NCBI GenBank assembly: GCA_025454955.1
Contig: JALONL010000023.1
Location: 1-64,000 of the forward strand
Source of the DNA: Bacteroidia bacterium
Lineage (GTDB): Bacteria > Bacteroidota > Bacteroidia > Palsa-965
Direction of reading: 5' to 3'
Length of the DNA stretch: 64,000 nt
The notes under the pieces were generated by a model. It was not told the origin of the DNA, did not search any database, and saw nothing but the letters and a program-made list of their open reading frames with translations. Position numbers and translations under genes: made by a program. The number at the start of each line of letters is the position of its first letter. Positions within the stretch are counted from its first letter, which is position 1. Positions 51,263 to 60,375 of the stretch are shown one piece after another.

Positions 51263-53704
51263 ATGAAGATTGCTGAAACGGCTGCGGCCACCACCTGCTA
51301 TCATTGCGGCGAAGACCTGAAGGGAAGTGCGCTGAAACTCGATAACCGCCCGTTTTGCTGCGAAGGCTGCAAAACTGTGTATGAGATTCTTTCGCAAAAT
51401 AATATGGCCGATTACTACCGCCTCAACGCCACGCCCGGAAAAAACGGACGAAGCGCCGATACGGTAAAGGAAAAATACGCGTGGCTCGACGATCCGCAAT
51501 TTTCGAAAGAACTCATACAGTTTACCGACGGCGATATTTCCACCATCACTTTTCAGGTACCCGCCATTCATTGCAGTTCGTGCATCTGGCTGCTTGAAAA
51601 CCTGTGGAAACTGCATCCGGGTGTGGTGCGCACGCAGGTAAACTTTCTTCGCCGCGAAGCGCATGTAACTTTCCGCGAAAAAACCATCAGTCTGCGCCAG
51701 TTGGCCGAACTGCTTCACCGCATAGGCTATGCGCCCGATTTGCGTGCGGGCAATGCGGCACCGGCCTCGCAGCCGCATACACTGCGGCATTGGTATTACC
51801 GTTTGGGTGTGGCGTTTTTCTGTTTCGGCAATATTATGCTGCTGAGCTTTCCCGAATATTTCGGGGTGGATGCGCTGGCCGAATCGGAATACCGCAATTT
51901 TTTTGGTTACCTCAATTTCCTGCTTTCGCTTCCGGTGTTGTTTTACAGTTCGGCGGTGTTTTTCCGTTCGGCGTGGAGCGGTTTGCGCAGTGGTGTGGTG
52001 AATATGGATGTGCCCATTGTGCTGGGCATAGTGGTGATGTTTCTGCGCAGCAGCTGGGAAATATTTTCGCACAGCGGCGCGGGATATATGGATACGCTGG
52101 CCAGCCTGGTGTTTCTCATGCTCATTGGCCGTTTGTTTCAGAACAAAACCTACGACCGGCTTTCGTTTGAGCGCGATTATAAATCGTATTTCCCGATGGC
52201 CGTTACAGTATTGCGCAATGGCAGCGAAACGAGCATTCCGGTGGCCAATATCCGCAAAGGCGACCGCCTGCTTATACGCAGCGAAGAACTTCTCCCGGCC
52301 GACAGCATACTCATGCAGGGCAGTGCGCGTATGGATTACAGTTTTGTAACCGGCGAGTCGGCCCCGGCCGAAAAGGTGGCGGGCGAAATTCTTTATGCCG
52401 GCGGCCGGCAAAAAGGCAGCGCCATTGAAGTGGAAGTAATACGCGAAGTGTCGCAAAGCTACCTGACACGGCTTTGGAACGATGCCGCTTTCCGCAAAGC
52501 CGAGCCGCAGGACGTGACTTCGCTGGCCGGGCGCATTAGCAAAACATTCACGTTTGTGGTGTTTGCCATTGCAGCGGGCGCGGCGCTCTACTGGTTCAGC
52601 AGCGATGCACACCGCGCGCTCAATGCGTTTACGGCCGTGCTTATTATTACCTGTCCGTGTGCGCTGGCCATTTCATCGCCGTTTACGCTGGGCAATATGC
52701 TGCGCCTGTTTGGCCGCAAGGGTGTTTACCTGAAAAACACCGGCGTGGTGGAAACGCTGGCCGGAATTGATACGGTGATATTCGACAAAACCGGCACCAT
52801 GACCCAGAGCGGCGATACCGGCGTGCAGTGGGAAGGCGAAGCATTAAACGATAACGAACTGGCTGCAGTGCGCACACTCGCCCGGCAGTCGGGCCACCCG
52901 CTGAGCCAGAAACTTTATGCGGGCACCGAAAGTGCCACACTTCCGCAAATCGGCCAGTTTGAAGAACACACCGGAAAAGGCATTGCCGGAAAGGCCGGAG
53001 ATTACGAAGTAAAACTCGGCTCGGCCCGCTTTGTGGCTCCGGAGCAGGATACACCGCACGAAGCAAAAACGGCTGCGGTATATATAGGTATAAACGGAAA
53101 ACTCCGCGGCCGTTTTCTTTTCGGCAACCGTTACCGGCAGGGCCTGGAAGAATTGGTAAACGAACTGCGCGGAAAATACAAACTCGGCGTGCTTTCGGGC
53201 GATAATAATGCGGAGGAAGCCTACATCACCCAACTCTTTGGCCACGATGCCACGATAGGTTTCAACCAGTCGCCGGCCGATAAACTGGCTGCGGTGCGCA
53301 CATTGCAACAGCAGGGCCGCAAAGTACTCATGATTGGCGACGGACTCAACGATGCCGGCGCACTCAAACAAAGCGATGCAGGGCTGAGCATTTCCGACGA
53401 CATCAACAATTTTTCGCCCGCCTGCGATGGCATTGTGGATGCGCAGGTATTCCGCCACATTCCTGCCCTGCTGCACGCCACGCGAAAAGGGAAACGCATT
53501 CTCATGGCCAGTTTCGGGCTTTCGTTTCTGTACAATATTGTGGGATTGTGGTTTGCCGTGCAGGGCAATTTATCGCCGCTGGTGGCCGCCATTCTCATGC
53601 CGGTAAGTTCGGTAACCATTATTCTGTTTACCACCATTGCCTCACGCATCAATGTAAATGGCACACTGGCAGCAGCACCCGATTCGCAAACTGTGGAACA
53701 ATGA
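51263..53704 (+). CDS. ccoI: cbb3-oxidase copper-loading P-type ATPase
   Basis: 813 aa FixI/CcoI-type pump that delivers copper for cbb3 oxidase assembly. An N-terminal metal-binding zinc-ribbon-like domain (CYHCGED, FCCEGCKTVYEIL) is followed by an HMA domain (IHCSSCIWLLENLW). Then come VTGESAPAEK, the metal-site CPC in ITCPCALAISSPF, the phosphorylation motif DKTGTMT, the HP motif (GHPLSQK) and GDGLNDAGALKQ. This two-domain N-terminus separates it from the CopA at 0.3 kb. First gene of the oxidase region. Confidence 0.93.
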   Translation: MKIAETAAATTCYHCGEDLKGSALKLDNRPFCCEGCKTVYEILSQNNMADYYRLNATPGKNGRSADTVKEKYAWLDDPQFSKELIQFTDGDISTITFQVPAIHCSSCIWLLENLWKLHPGVVRTQVNFLRREAHVTFREKTISLRQLAELLHRIGYAPDLRAGNAAPASQPHTLRHWYYRLGVAFFCFGNIMLLSFPEYFGVDALAESEYRNFFGYLNFLLSLPVLFYSSAVFFRSAWSGLRSGVVNMDVPIVLGIVVMFLRSSWEIFSHSGAGYMDTLASLVFLMLIGRLFQNKTYDRLSFERDYKSYFPMAVTVLRNGSETSIPVANIRKGDRLLIRSEELLPADSILMQGSARMDYSFVTGESAPAEKVAGEILYAGGRQKGSAIEVEVIREVSQSYLTRLWNDAAFRKAEPQDVTSLAGRISKTFTFVVFAIAAGAALYWFSSDAHRALNAFTAVLIITCPCALAISSPFTLGNMLRLFGRKGVYLKNTGVVETLAGIDTVIFDKTGTMTQSGDTGVQWEGEALNDNELAAVRTLARQSGHPLSQKLYAGTESATLPQIGQFEEHTGKGIAGKAGDYEVKLGSARFVAPEQDTPHEAKTAAVYIGINGKLRGRFLFGNRYRQGLEELVNELRGKYKLGVLSGDNNAEEAYITQLFGHDATIGFNQSPADKLAAVRTLQQQGRKVLMIGDGLNDAGALKQSDAGLSISDDINNFSPACDGIVDAQVFRHIPALLHATRKGKRILMASFGLSFLYNIVGLWFAVQGNLSPLVAAILMPVSSVTIILFTTIASRINVNGTLAAAPDSQTVEQ

Positions 53705-53746
53705 ATACCGCTGAATTAAACACAAACTCACTGTCAGTATCAATAC

Positions 53747-53780
53747 TGATGAGCGTCATACAGGTCAATGATTCCGCTCA
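53747..53780. promoter_or_regulatory. Two FNR/Crp-type palindromes upstream of ccoS
   Basis: TGATGAGCGTCA (53747-53758) and ATGATTCCGCTCAT (core 53769-53780), both TGA-N6-TCA, 22 bp centre to centre (about two helical turns), in the 126-nt gap before ccoS. They suggest an internal regulated promoter for ccoS-ccoNO onward. Confidence 0.45.
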
Positions 53781-53830
53781 TCGTTAACACAATTTCAGAA
53801 ACTGAATTTTACCGCGAAAAGAAAAGAGCC

Positions 53831-54046
53831 ATGAGTGTATTGTTTGTATTGATCGGAGCAAGTGTGCTGGTGGCAGGAGGTTTTCTGTTTGCATTTATAC
53901 GCAGTGTGCGCAGCGGGCAGTACGACGATCAATATACCCCTTCGGTAAGAATGCTATTCGACGAACCCTCGGGCATTGCACAATCCAAACCAACGAGTAA
54001 CAACAATGGTGAAGCCCCAACCGCTGAACCGAACAACCACCGATAA
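53831..54046 (+). CDS. ccoS: cbb3 oxidase maturation protein CcoS
   Basis: 71 aa with one N-terminal membrane helix (SVLFVLIGASVLVAGGFLFA) and the short conserved tail FIRSVRSGQYDD. CcoS is needed for heme and copper insertion into CcoN. The frame opens at 53768, but the ATG at 53831 precedes the helix directly. Ends 15 nt before ccoNO. Confidence 0.88.
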   Translation: MSVLFVLIGASVLVAGGFLFAFIRSVRSGQYDDQYTPSVRMLFDEPSGIAQSKPTSNNNGEAPTAEPNNHR

Positions 54047-54061
54047 CAGAACCTGAGTTTT

Positions 54062-56254
54062 ATGGAAAACGCCGCAGAAACGGATCTGAACAAACCACAG
54101 GCAGAGAAATTTGCCTACGACAACACGATTGTCAAAATGTTTGCCTACGCCACCATGCTTTGGGGTGTGGTAGGTATGCTGGCGGGGCTTTATGCCGCGC
54201 TTGCGCTGGTTTATCCCTCGTTAAACTTAGGACTGCCCCAAACCTCGTTTGGCCGGGTTCGTCCGCTGCACACCAATGCAGTAATTTTTGCTTTTGTGGG
54301 CAACGGAATTTTTATGGGCGTGTACTACTCGCTTCAGCGCTTGTGCAAGGCCCGCATGTTTAGCGATAAGCTGAGCAAAATTCACTTCTGGGGCTGGCAG
54401 CTTATTATTGTGCTTGCCGCGGTAACCCTGCTCTGGGGCTACACCACCGGCAAAGAATACGCCGAGCTTGAGTGGCCTATTGATATTCTCATTGCACTTA
54501 TCTGGGTGGTGTTTGGCTGGAACATGTTTGGCACCATTCTCAAACGCCGCGAACGCCACCTTTACGTGGCCATCTGGTTTTACATTGCCACGTTTGTTAC
54601 GGTGGCCATGCTGCACATTGTAAACTCTTTCGAGCTTCCCATTTCGCTGCTTAAAAGTTACTCGTGGTATGCCGGTGTGCAGGATGCGCTTGTGCAGTGG
54701 TGGTACGGACACAATGCTGTGGCGTTTTTCCTTACCACACCTTATCTGGGTTTGATGTATTACTTCATTCCCAAGGCGGCCAATCGTCCGGTTTACTCGT
54801 ACCGTCTTTCCATTATTCACTTCTGGGCGCTCATCTTCCTTTATATCTGGGCCGGTCCGCACCACCTTCTCTACTCTACCCTTCCCGACTGGGCACAATC
54901 TCTTGGCGTGGTGTTTTCGGTAATGCTCATTGCCCCGTCGTGGGGAGGTATGATTAACGGTTTGCTTACCCTGCGCGGTGTGTGGGATAAAGTGCGCGAA
55001 GATGTGGTGCTTAAATTTCTGGTGGTGGCCATTACGGCTTATGGTATGGCCACGTTTGAAGGCCCCATGCTTTCGCTGAAAAATGTAAACGCCATTGCAC
55101 ACTTTACCGACTGGGTGGTGGCTCACGTACACGTGGGTGCATTGGGCTGGAACGGTTTCCTCACCTTCGGTATTCTTTACTGGCTCATTCCCAAAATGTG
55201 GGGCACCAGTTTGTGGTCGAAGAAACTGGCTGGCTGGCACTTCTGGCTCGGCACACTGGGTATTTTGTTCTACGCCATACCCATGTACTGGGCAGGCTGG
55301 GTGCAGCACCTCATGTGGAAACAGTTTACGCCCGACGGACGTTTGCTTTACCCCAACTTCCTCGAAACCGTAACACAGCTCATGCCCATGTATATGATGC
55401 GTGCGCTGGGCGGCACACTTTATCTGGTGGGTGCGGTAATTATGGTGGTAAACCTTATCAAAACCGTGAAAGCCGGCAAGTTCATTGCCAACGAAAATGC
55501 CGAAGTACCTGCACTTCCCAAAACATATCGCCAGCACAGCGGCGAGCACTGGCACCGCGCCATTGAGCGTCGTCCGGTTCAGTTACTCATACTAAGTCTG
55601 GTCATTGTGGGCATTGGCGGCATACTCGAACTTGTGCCTACGTTCCTTGTCAAATCAAACGTGCCCACCATTGCCAGCGTGAAACCCTACACGCCGCTCG
55701 AACTGCACGGACGCGATATTTATGTGCGCGAAGGATGTTATGTATGTCACTCGCAGCTTATACGTCCGTTCCGTTTCGAAACCGTGCGCTATGGCGAATA
55801 CTCAAAAGCCGGCGAGTTTGTATATGACCACCCGTTCCAGTGGGGCTCCAAACGCACCGGGCCCGACCTGGCGCGCGAAGGCACGGGCAACAACAAGAAA
55901 TCAAACCTCTGGCATTACAACCACCTTGCCGATCCGGGTTATATCTCGCAAGGTTCCATTATGCCAAGCTATATCTGGCTGCTCGACGATGAGCTTGATA
56001 CTTCTACCACAGCCGCCAAGATAAGAGCCATGCAAACACTCGGTGTGCCTTATCCGCAAGGCTATGATGCCAAAGCCAATGCCGAGCTGATGGCACAGGA
56101 ACAGGAGATTTTCAAAGACCTGATGAAAGACGAGGAGAAACTGCTGCCCAACGACAACGGCGCAGGGCCCAATCGTGAAGTAATTGCTTTAATAGCTTAC
56201 CTGCAACGGCTCGGCAGGGATATCGAAGCCGGAAAAACAGCAGAAAAAAAATAA
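54062..56254 (+). CDS. ccoNO: cbb3 cytochrome oxidase fused subunits I/II
   Basis: 730 aa fusion. The CcoN part (about 1-490) has heme and CuB histidines in PLHTNAVIFAFVGN, WWYGHNAVAFFLTTPYLGLM, WAGPHHLLYSTLPDWAQSLG and VAHVHVGALGWNGF. The CcoO part (about 520-730) is a membrane-anchored c-type cytochrome with one heme motif, EGCYVCHSQLIRPFRFE (Cys about 559), and a Met-containing axial region (GSIMPSYIWL). Reduces O2 to water at low oxygen and pumps protons. The fusion is usual for Bacteroidota. Confidence 0.95.
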   Translation: MENAAETDLNKPQAEKFAYDNTIVKMFAYATMLWGVVGMLAGLYAALALVYPSLNLGLPQTSFGRVRPLHTNAVIFAFVGNGIFMGVYYSLQRLCKARMFSDKLSKIHFWGWQLIIVLAAVTLLWGYTTGKEYAELEWPIDILIALIWVVFGWNMFGTILKRRERHLYVAIWFYIATFVTVAMLHIVNSFELPISLLKSYSWYAGVQDALVQWWYGHNAVAFFLTTPYLGLMYYFIPKAANRPVYSYRLSIIHFWALIFLYIWAGPHHLLYSTLPDWAQSLGVVFSVMLIAPSWGGMINGLLTLRGVWDKVREDVVLKFLVVAITAYGMATFEGPMLSLKNVNAIAHFTDWVVAHVHVGALGWNGFLTFGILYWLIPKMWGTSLWSKKLAGWHFWLGTLGILFYAIPMYWAGWVQHLMWKQFTPDGRLLYPNFLETVTQLMPMYMMRALGGTLYLVGAVIMVVNLIKTVKAGKFIANENAEVPALPKTYRQHSGEHWHRAIERRPVQLLILSLVIVGIGGILELVPTFLVKSNVPTIASVKPYTPLELHGRDIYVREGCYVCHSQLIRPFRFETVRYGEYSKAGEFVYDHPFQWGSKRTGPDLAREGTGNNKKSNLWHYNHLADPGYISQGSIMPSYIWLLDDELDTSTTAAKIRAMQTLGVPYPQGYDAKANAELMAQEQEIFKDLMKDEEKLLPNDNGAGPNREVIALIAYLQRLGRDIEAGKTAEKK

Positions 56255-56257
56255 GCC

Positions 56258-56461
56258 ATGAAATTTTCCAGCTATCTCGAATCGATCACCGGAGTGGGCA
56301 TTTTCCCGCTGCTGTCGCTGCTCATGTTTGTGCTGTTTTTTACCGTAGTGGCACTCTGGGCGTTCAAAGCCGAAAAGAAAATGATCGACACCATGAAACA
56401 ACTTCCGCTCGACAGTGCGGAAACCAACTCTGCCGATAATAATCAATCAGACCGCGTATGA
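56258..56461 (+). CDS. ccoQ: CcoQ-like small oxidase subunit
   Basis: 67 aa with one membrane helix (FPLLSLLMFVLFFTVVALWA) followed by a charged tail (FKAEKKMIDTMKQLPLD). Position between ccoNO and ccoP is that of CcoQ, which stabilises the complex. Overlaps ccoP by 4 nt. Confidence 0.8.
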   Translation: MKFSSYLESITGVGIFPLLSLLMFVLFFTVVALWAFKAEKKMIDTMKQLPLDSAETNSADNNQSDRV

Positions 56462-57714
56462 CCACCTCACTCACATCCAAACGTTGGTTAATTGCCGCAA
56501 GCCTCCTTATCGCCGCGGTATCAGCTCATGCGGCTGATGCTGCTCCCGCAGCCGCTGCGGCGGGCGAAACAGCGGAGGTATCTGTTTTTTCCAATACGCT
56601 GTTTAACACCCTGCTTATGGTGAGCATTCTGCTGCTGCTGGTAATTATCGGTCTGGCACAGATGCTTCAGGGAGCTGCACGTTTTCACCTCTCTCAAAAT
56701 AAAAAGTCACCCCCTTCGTCGGATAACGACGAAGCCAAAAGTTCGGGTGGCAGCACTGTAGCTGGTATCATACTGCTTGCAGGGTTACTGCTGCCCGTTC
56801 TTTCTCATGCCCAGGAAGCCACTGCCGAAGCCAAACGCGAAATTGCCGATTTCCCCGACACCATTGGCGGTTTGGATATGGGTGTGTTTTTCTTCATGCT
56901 CACCGTTATTGCGGTGGAAATGATTATGGCCTACGCACTCTGGAACGCCGGCATGAGACTGCTCAAAACCGAAGAAGCGAAAGCACGCAAAAAAGCCGCC
57001 AAACCGGCCAAAGCCGCTCCCGCCTTTATCGAAACACTTAATGCCTCGGTGGCTATTGAGCAGGAAGAAACCATTATGCTCGATCACGAATACGACGGTA
57101 TCCGCGAACTCGACAACAACCTGCCGCCGTGGTGGAAATATGGTTTCTATCTCACCATTCTCTTCTCGGTGGTTTACCTTATACATTACCACGTAAGTAA
57201 AACCGGCCCGCTGCAGGACGAAGAATATCGCCTTCAGCTTGAAGACGGCGCACGGCAGCTTGCCGAATATCGCAAAACTGCTGCCAGTCTGGTGGACGAA
57301 ACCAATGTAACCACGCTTACCTCGGCCGACAGTCTCGCTACGGGCAAAAGCATTTTCGTAGAAAAATGCAAAGCCTGCCACAAAGCCGACGGCAGCGGCG
57401 ATGTGGGGCCCAACCTCACCGATAATTACTGGCTGCACGGCGGCGACATCAAGAGTGTGTTTACCACCATTAAATATGGGGTAACCAGCAAAGGAATGCA
57501 GGCCTGGCAAAACGATCTTTCGCCCTCAGAGATGCAGGAAGTAGCCAGCTACATCCTCAGCATTGCCGGAACAAATGTACCCGGAGGCAAACCCGCCGAA
57601 GGCACAATTTACAACCCGAAAAGCACACCCGTTGCCGACTCCACGGCTTCGCCGGGAGCCGATTCGCTCAAAACCGATTCCACTAAAAAACCAACCACCG
57701 CCACAATAAAATAA
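56458..57714 (+). CDS. ccoP: cbb3 oxidase cytochrome c subunit CcoP
   Basis: 418 aa. Hydrophobic segments near the N-terminus (NTLLMVSILLLLVIIGLAQM, STVAGIILLAGLLLPVL, MGVFFFMLTVIAVEMIMAYA), then the CcoP-typical DHEYDGIRELDNNLPPWWKY and a third helix. The periplasmic C-terminus has one heme c site: EKCKACHKADGSGDVGPNLT, with the axial-Met region GVTSKGMQAW. Most proteobacterial CcoP carry two hemes, so this is the mono-heme Bacteroidota form. The extreme C-terminus is Pro/Ser/Thr-rich and probably disordered. Confidence 0.92.
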   Translation: MTTSLTSKRWLIAASLLIAAVSAHAADAAPAAAAAGETAEVSVFSNTLFNTLLMVSILLLLVIIGLAQMLQGAARFHLSQNKKSPPSSDNDEAKSSGGSTVAGIILLAGLLLPVLSHAQEATAEAKREIADFPDTIGGLDMGVFFFMLTVIAVEMIMAYALWNAGMRLLKTEEAKARKKAAKPAKAAPAFIETLNASVAIEQEETIMLDHEYDGIRELDNNLPPWWKYGFYLTILFSVVYLIHYHVSKTGPLQDEEYRLQLEDGARQLAEYRKTAASLVDETNVTTLTSADSLATGKSIFVEKCKACHKADGSGDVGPNLTDNYWLHGGDIKSVFTTIKYGVTSKGMQAWQNDLSPSEMQEVASYILSIAGTNVPGGKPAEGTIYNPKSTPVADSTASPGADSLKTDSTKKPTTATIK

Positions 57715-57722
57715 ACAACACC

Positions 57723-59147
57723 ATGTCCGAAGAACAACAGAAAGCAAAGGTGCAGATGGACGAATCGTTCAGGGACAGTATTGCCACCATTGACGAGAAG
57801 GGAAAGAGGGTGTGGATGTTTCCGCAACAGCCCTCGGGACGTTACTACAACCTCCGCACTCTTTTTACCTTCTTTTATCTGGTTGTATTTTTCACTTTAC
57901 CCTTTATTTATGTCGATGGACATCCGCTGTTCGAGTTCAATGTAATCGAGCGGCGGTTTATTTTTTTCGGGGTAATTTTCTGGCCGCAGGATTTTTTCAT
58001 TTTCGTAATCGGTATGCTCACCTTTATGGTGTTTATTATCGTGTTTACGGTAGCTTTCGGGCGAATATTCTGTGGCTGGGCCTGTCCGCAAACGGTATTT
58101 CTGGAAATGGTTTTCCGCCGCATTGAGTATTGGATTGACGGCGATTTCAATGCACAGAAGAAACTGCGCAAAATGCCGTGGACGCGCGAAAAGATAATGA
58201 AGCGCGGACTGAAGCACGGTATTTATTTCTTCATTGCGTTTCTTATTGCCAATACGTTTCTGGCCTACATTATCAGTTACAAAGAACTGTTCAGGATTAT
58301 CAGCGAGCCTGTATCGTCGCATTTTGGCGGCTTTATAGCCATTCTTATTTTCACGGGTGTTTTTTATGGGGTGTTTGCATGGTTCCGCGAGCAGGCCTGT
58401 TTAATTGTGTGTCCCTACGGCCGTATGCAGGGCGTATTGCTCGACAAACATTCGGTGGTGGTGGCTTACGATTATGTACGCGGCGAACCCCGCGGGAAGT
58501 TTAAGAAAAACGAAACCGAGGCCCGTGGCGATTGTGTGGACTGCTTTCACTGCGTGCATGTATGTCCCACGGGAATTGATATTCGCAATGGCACGCAATT
58601 GGAATGTGTAAACTGCACGGCCTGTATTGATGCCTGCGACCATGTAATGGAGAAGCTCGACAAACCCAAAGGGCTTATCCGCTACGCTTCCGAAAGCGAT
58701 ATACGCGATGGCAAACGCACCCGTGTAACGCCGCGCAAGATTGCTTACAGCGCCTTGCTTACTGTACTTACCGGCGTGCTGGTAACACTGCTCGTTACAC
58801 GTTCCGACATGGAAACCACTCTGCTCCGCGCGCAGGGACAAATTTTCCAGCGCCAGCCCGGTCACCGCATCAGCAACCTGTATAACCTGAAATTAGTGAA
58901 TAAAACCACCGAGGATATTCCGGTTACACTGAAACTCGAATCGCACAAGGGCGAAATAAAACTTGTGGGCGATCCGATTCTGCTCAAGGCCGAATCGACG
59001 GGCGAAAAAGGGTTCTTCATTATTCTCGACAGCCTGAACATCAATCAGCGCAAATCGAATGTGATGGTTGGCGTGTATAACGGAGAGAAAAAACTGAAAA
59101 CCGTGAAGGCCTCATTTATCGCACCGGCATCGGTAACGCGGCATTAA
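57723..59147 (+). CDS. ccoG: cbb3 oxidase accessory ferredoxin-like protein
   Basis: 474 aa (RdxA/FixG/CcoG). Membrane helices surround the NapH-like CGWACPQTVFLEMVFRRIEY. Two [4Fe-4S] motifs follow (GDCVDCFHCVHVCPTGIDIR and CVNCTACIDACDHVM). The C-terminal immunoglobulin-like domain is periplasmic (LYNLKLVNKTTEDIPVTLKL). CcoG reduces Cu(II) to Cu(I) for oxidase assembly. It starts 8 nt after ccoP. Confidence 0.93.
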   Translation: MSEEQQKAKVQMDESFRDSIATIDEKGKRVWMFPQQPSGRYYNLRTLFTFFYLVVFFTLPFIYVDGHPLFEFNVIERRFIFFGVIFWPQDFFIFVIGMLTFMVFIIVFTVAFGRIFCGWACPQTVFLEMVFRRIEYWIDGDFNAQKKLRKMPWTREKIMKRGLKHGIYFFIAFLIANTFLAYIISYKELFRIISEPVSSHFGGFIAILIFTGVFYGVFAWFREQACLIVCPYGRMQGVLLDKHSVVVAYDYVRGEPRGKFKKNETEARGDCVDCFHCVHVCPTGIDIRNGTQLECVNCTACIDACDHVMEKLDKPKGLIRYASESDIRDGKRTRVTPRKIAYSALLTVLTGVLVTLLVTRSDMETTLLRAQGQIFQRQPGHRISNLYNLKLVNKTTEDIPVTLKLESHKGEIKLVGDPILLKAESTGEKGFFIILDSLNINQRKSNVMVGVYNGEKKLKTVKASFIAPASVTRH

Positions 59148-59190
59148 GCGCAAGACATATTAGTAAACCACACTACAAACACACTGCAAC

Positions 59191-59622
59191 ATGAACTGGG
59201 GATTACGCATTGCACTTTTATACGGCGGTTTTGTGGCCGGAGTAGTATTCATGGTTATCATGAGTTCGCGCCAGCAAATTGATCTGGTGCGCAAAGATTA
59301 CTACTCGGCCGAGCTGAAGCATCAGGACAGGATTGATGAAACGAACAATGCCAATGCGCTTTCGGAAAAGGTAATGCTGAAGCATTCGGGAAAAGCCGTA
59401 GAAATAAAACTTCCGGCTGAGATGAAAAGCAAAGCCGTAAATGGCACTGCGTTGTTTTACCGCCCCAGCGATGCCAACCTCGACCGCCGCTTTGAGTTAA
59501 AGCCCGACACGAGCGGCATACAAACCATTGCTTCCGATTTTGCACCGGGCATTTACAATGTGCAGATCGAATGGAAATGCGAGGGCAAAGCCTATTATTC
59601 GGAAGTAGTATTTACATACTGA
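59191..59622 (+). CDS. ccoH: FixH/CcoH family protein
   Basis: 143 aa with one N-terminal helix (RIALLYGGFVAGVVFMVIMS) and a periplasmic domain starting RQQIDLVRKDYYSAELKHQD. The order KDYY, ELKHQ, then a beta-rich end (GIYNVQIEWKCEGKAYYSEV) is the FixH pattern. CcoH assists early assembly of cbb3. 43 nt after ccoG. Confidence 0.85.
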   Translation: MNWGLRIALLYGGFVAGVVFMVIMSSRQQIDLVRKDYYSAELKHQDRIDETNNANALSEKVMLKHSGKAVEIKLPAEMKSKAVNGTALFYRPSDANLDRRFELKPDTSGIQTIASDFAPGIYNVQIEWKCEGKAYYSEVVFTY

Positions 59623-59629
59623 GCAAGAC

Positions 59630-60364
59630 ATGATAATCGTATTGGCCGCCGTGAGTTTGGGCTTCTTAGGCAGTTTTCACTGCGCCGGAATGTGCGGCCC
59701 CATTGCGCTCGCCCTGCCTGTGCATCATCGCACGGCGGGCGGGCGCGTGGCCGGTATTCTTATTTACAACCTGGGGCGCGCGCTTACGTACTCGGTGCTG
59801 GGCGCTGTTTTCGGACTGCTGGGCAGCGGGTTTGCGATGGCGGGTTTTCAGCAGGCATTCAGCATTGGCATTGGTGCGCTTATGATTTTGTTTGCACTTA
59901 TGCCCGAAGAACTGGCTTCGAAAATTACCGGTGTAAAGCACCTGTTTCGGGGCTTTAACAAAGTCAAACAAAAGCTGGGCTACCTGTTTCAGCAACGCAG
60001 CAACAAGGCACTGCTGCTTACCGGCGTGTTTAACGGACTGCTGCCCTGCGGCCTGGTTTATCTGGGCATTGCGGGTGCGGCGGCCACGGGCAATGTGTGG
60101 CAGGGTGCATTGTTTATGGCGGCTTTCGGGCTGGGTACTTTTCCGCTTATGATGGCGGTTTCGGCATTCAGCCAGTTCATTACTTTAAATGTGCGAAACA
60201 AAATTCGCCGTGCCATGCCGGTGGTGGTGGCGGGCATGGGTTTGCTGCTTATCCTTCGCGGAATGAATCTGGGCATACCTTATCTCAGTCCCGAAATTAC
60301 ACACACCGAACAGGGCACCGAAGCCTCCTGCTGCAAACCCGACAAACACCGTATTTGTCACTGA
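59630..60364 (+). CDS. SafE/UreH-type membrane protein of the oxidase operon
   Basis: 244 aa, about six membrane helices. The first helix carries GSFHCAGMCGPIALALP, whose His-Cys-x-x-Met-Cys cluster is the metal-handling signature of the sulfite-exporter-TauE/SafE-like (UreH-like) proteins found in cbb3 operons. The tail is Cys/His-rich (SCCKPDKHRICH). A copper-trafficking role is inferred from the cluster and position, 7 nt after ccoH. Confidence 0.85.
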   Translation: MIIVLAAVSLGFLGSFHCAGMCGPIALALPVHHRTAGGRVAGILIYNLGRALTYSVLGAVFGLLGSGFAMAGFQQAFSIGIGALMILFALMPEELASKITGVKHLFRGFNKVKQKLGYLFQQRSNKALLLTGVFNGLLPCGLVYLGIAGAAATGNVWQGALFMAAFGLGTFPLMMAVSAFSQFITLNVRNKIRRAMPVVVAGMGLLLILRGMNLGIPYLSPEITHTEQGTEASCCKPDKHRICH

Positions 60365-60375
60365 CCCATTGCCAC

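Noticed and set aside
60097..60375. N-terminal extension of HemN by 93 residues
   Set aside because: It runs through the SafE-like gene in another frame and lacks family similarity; HemN begins at 60376.
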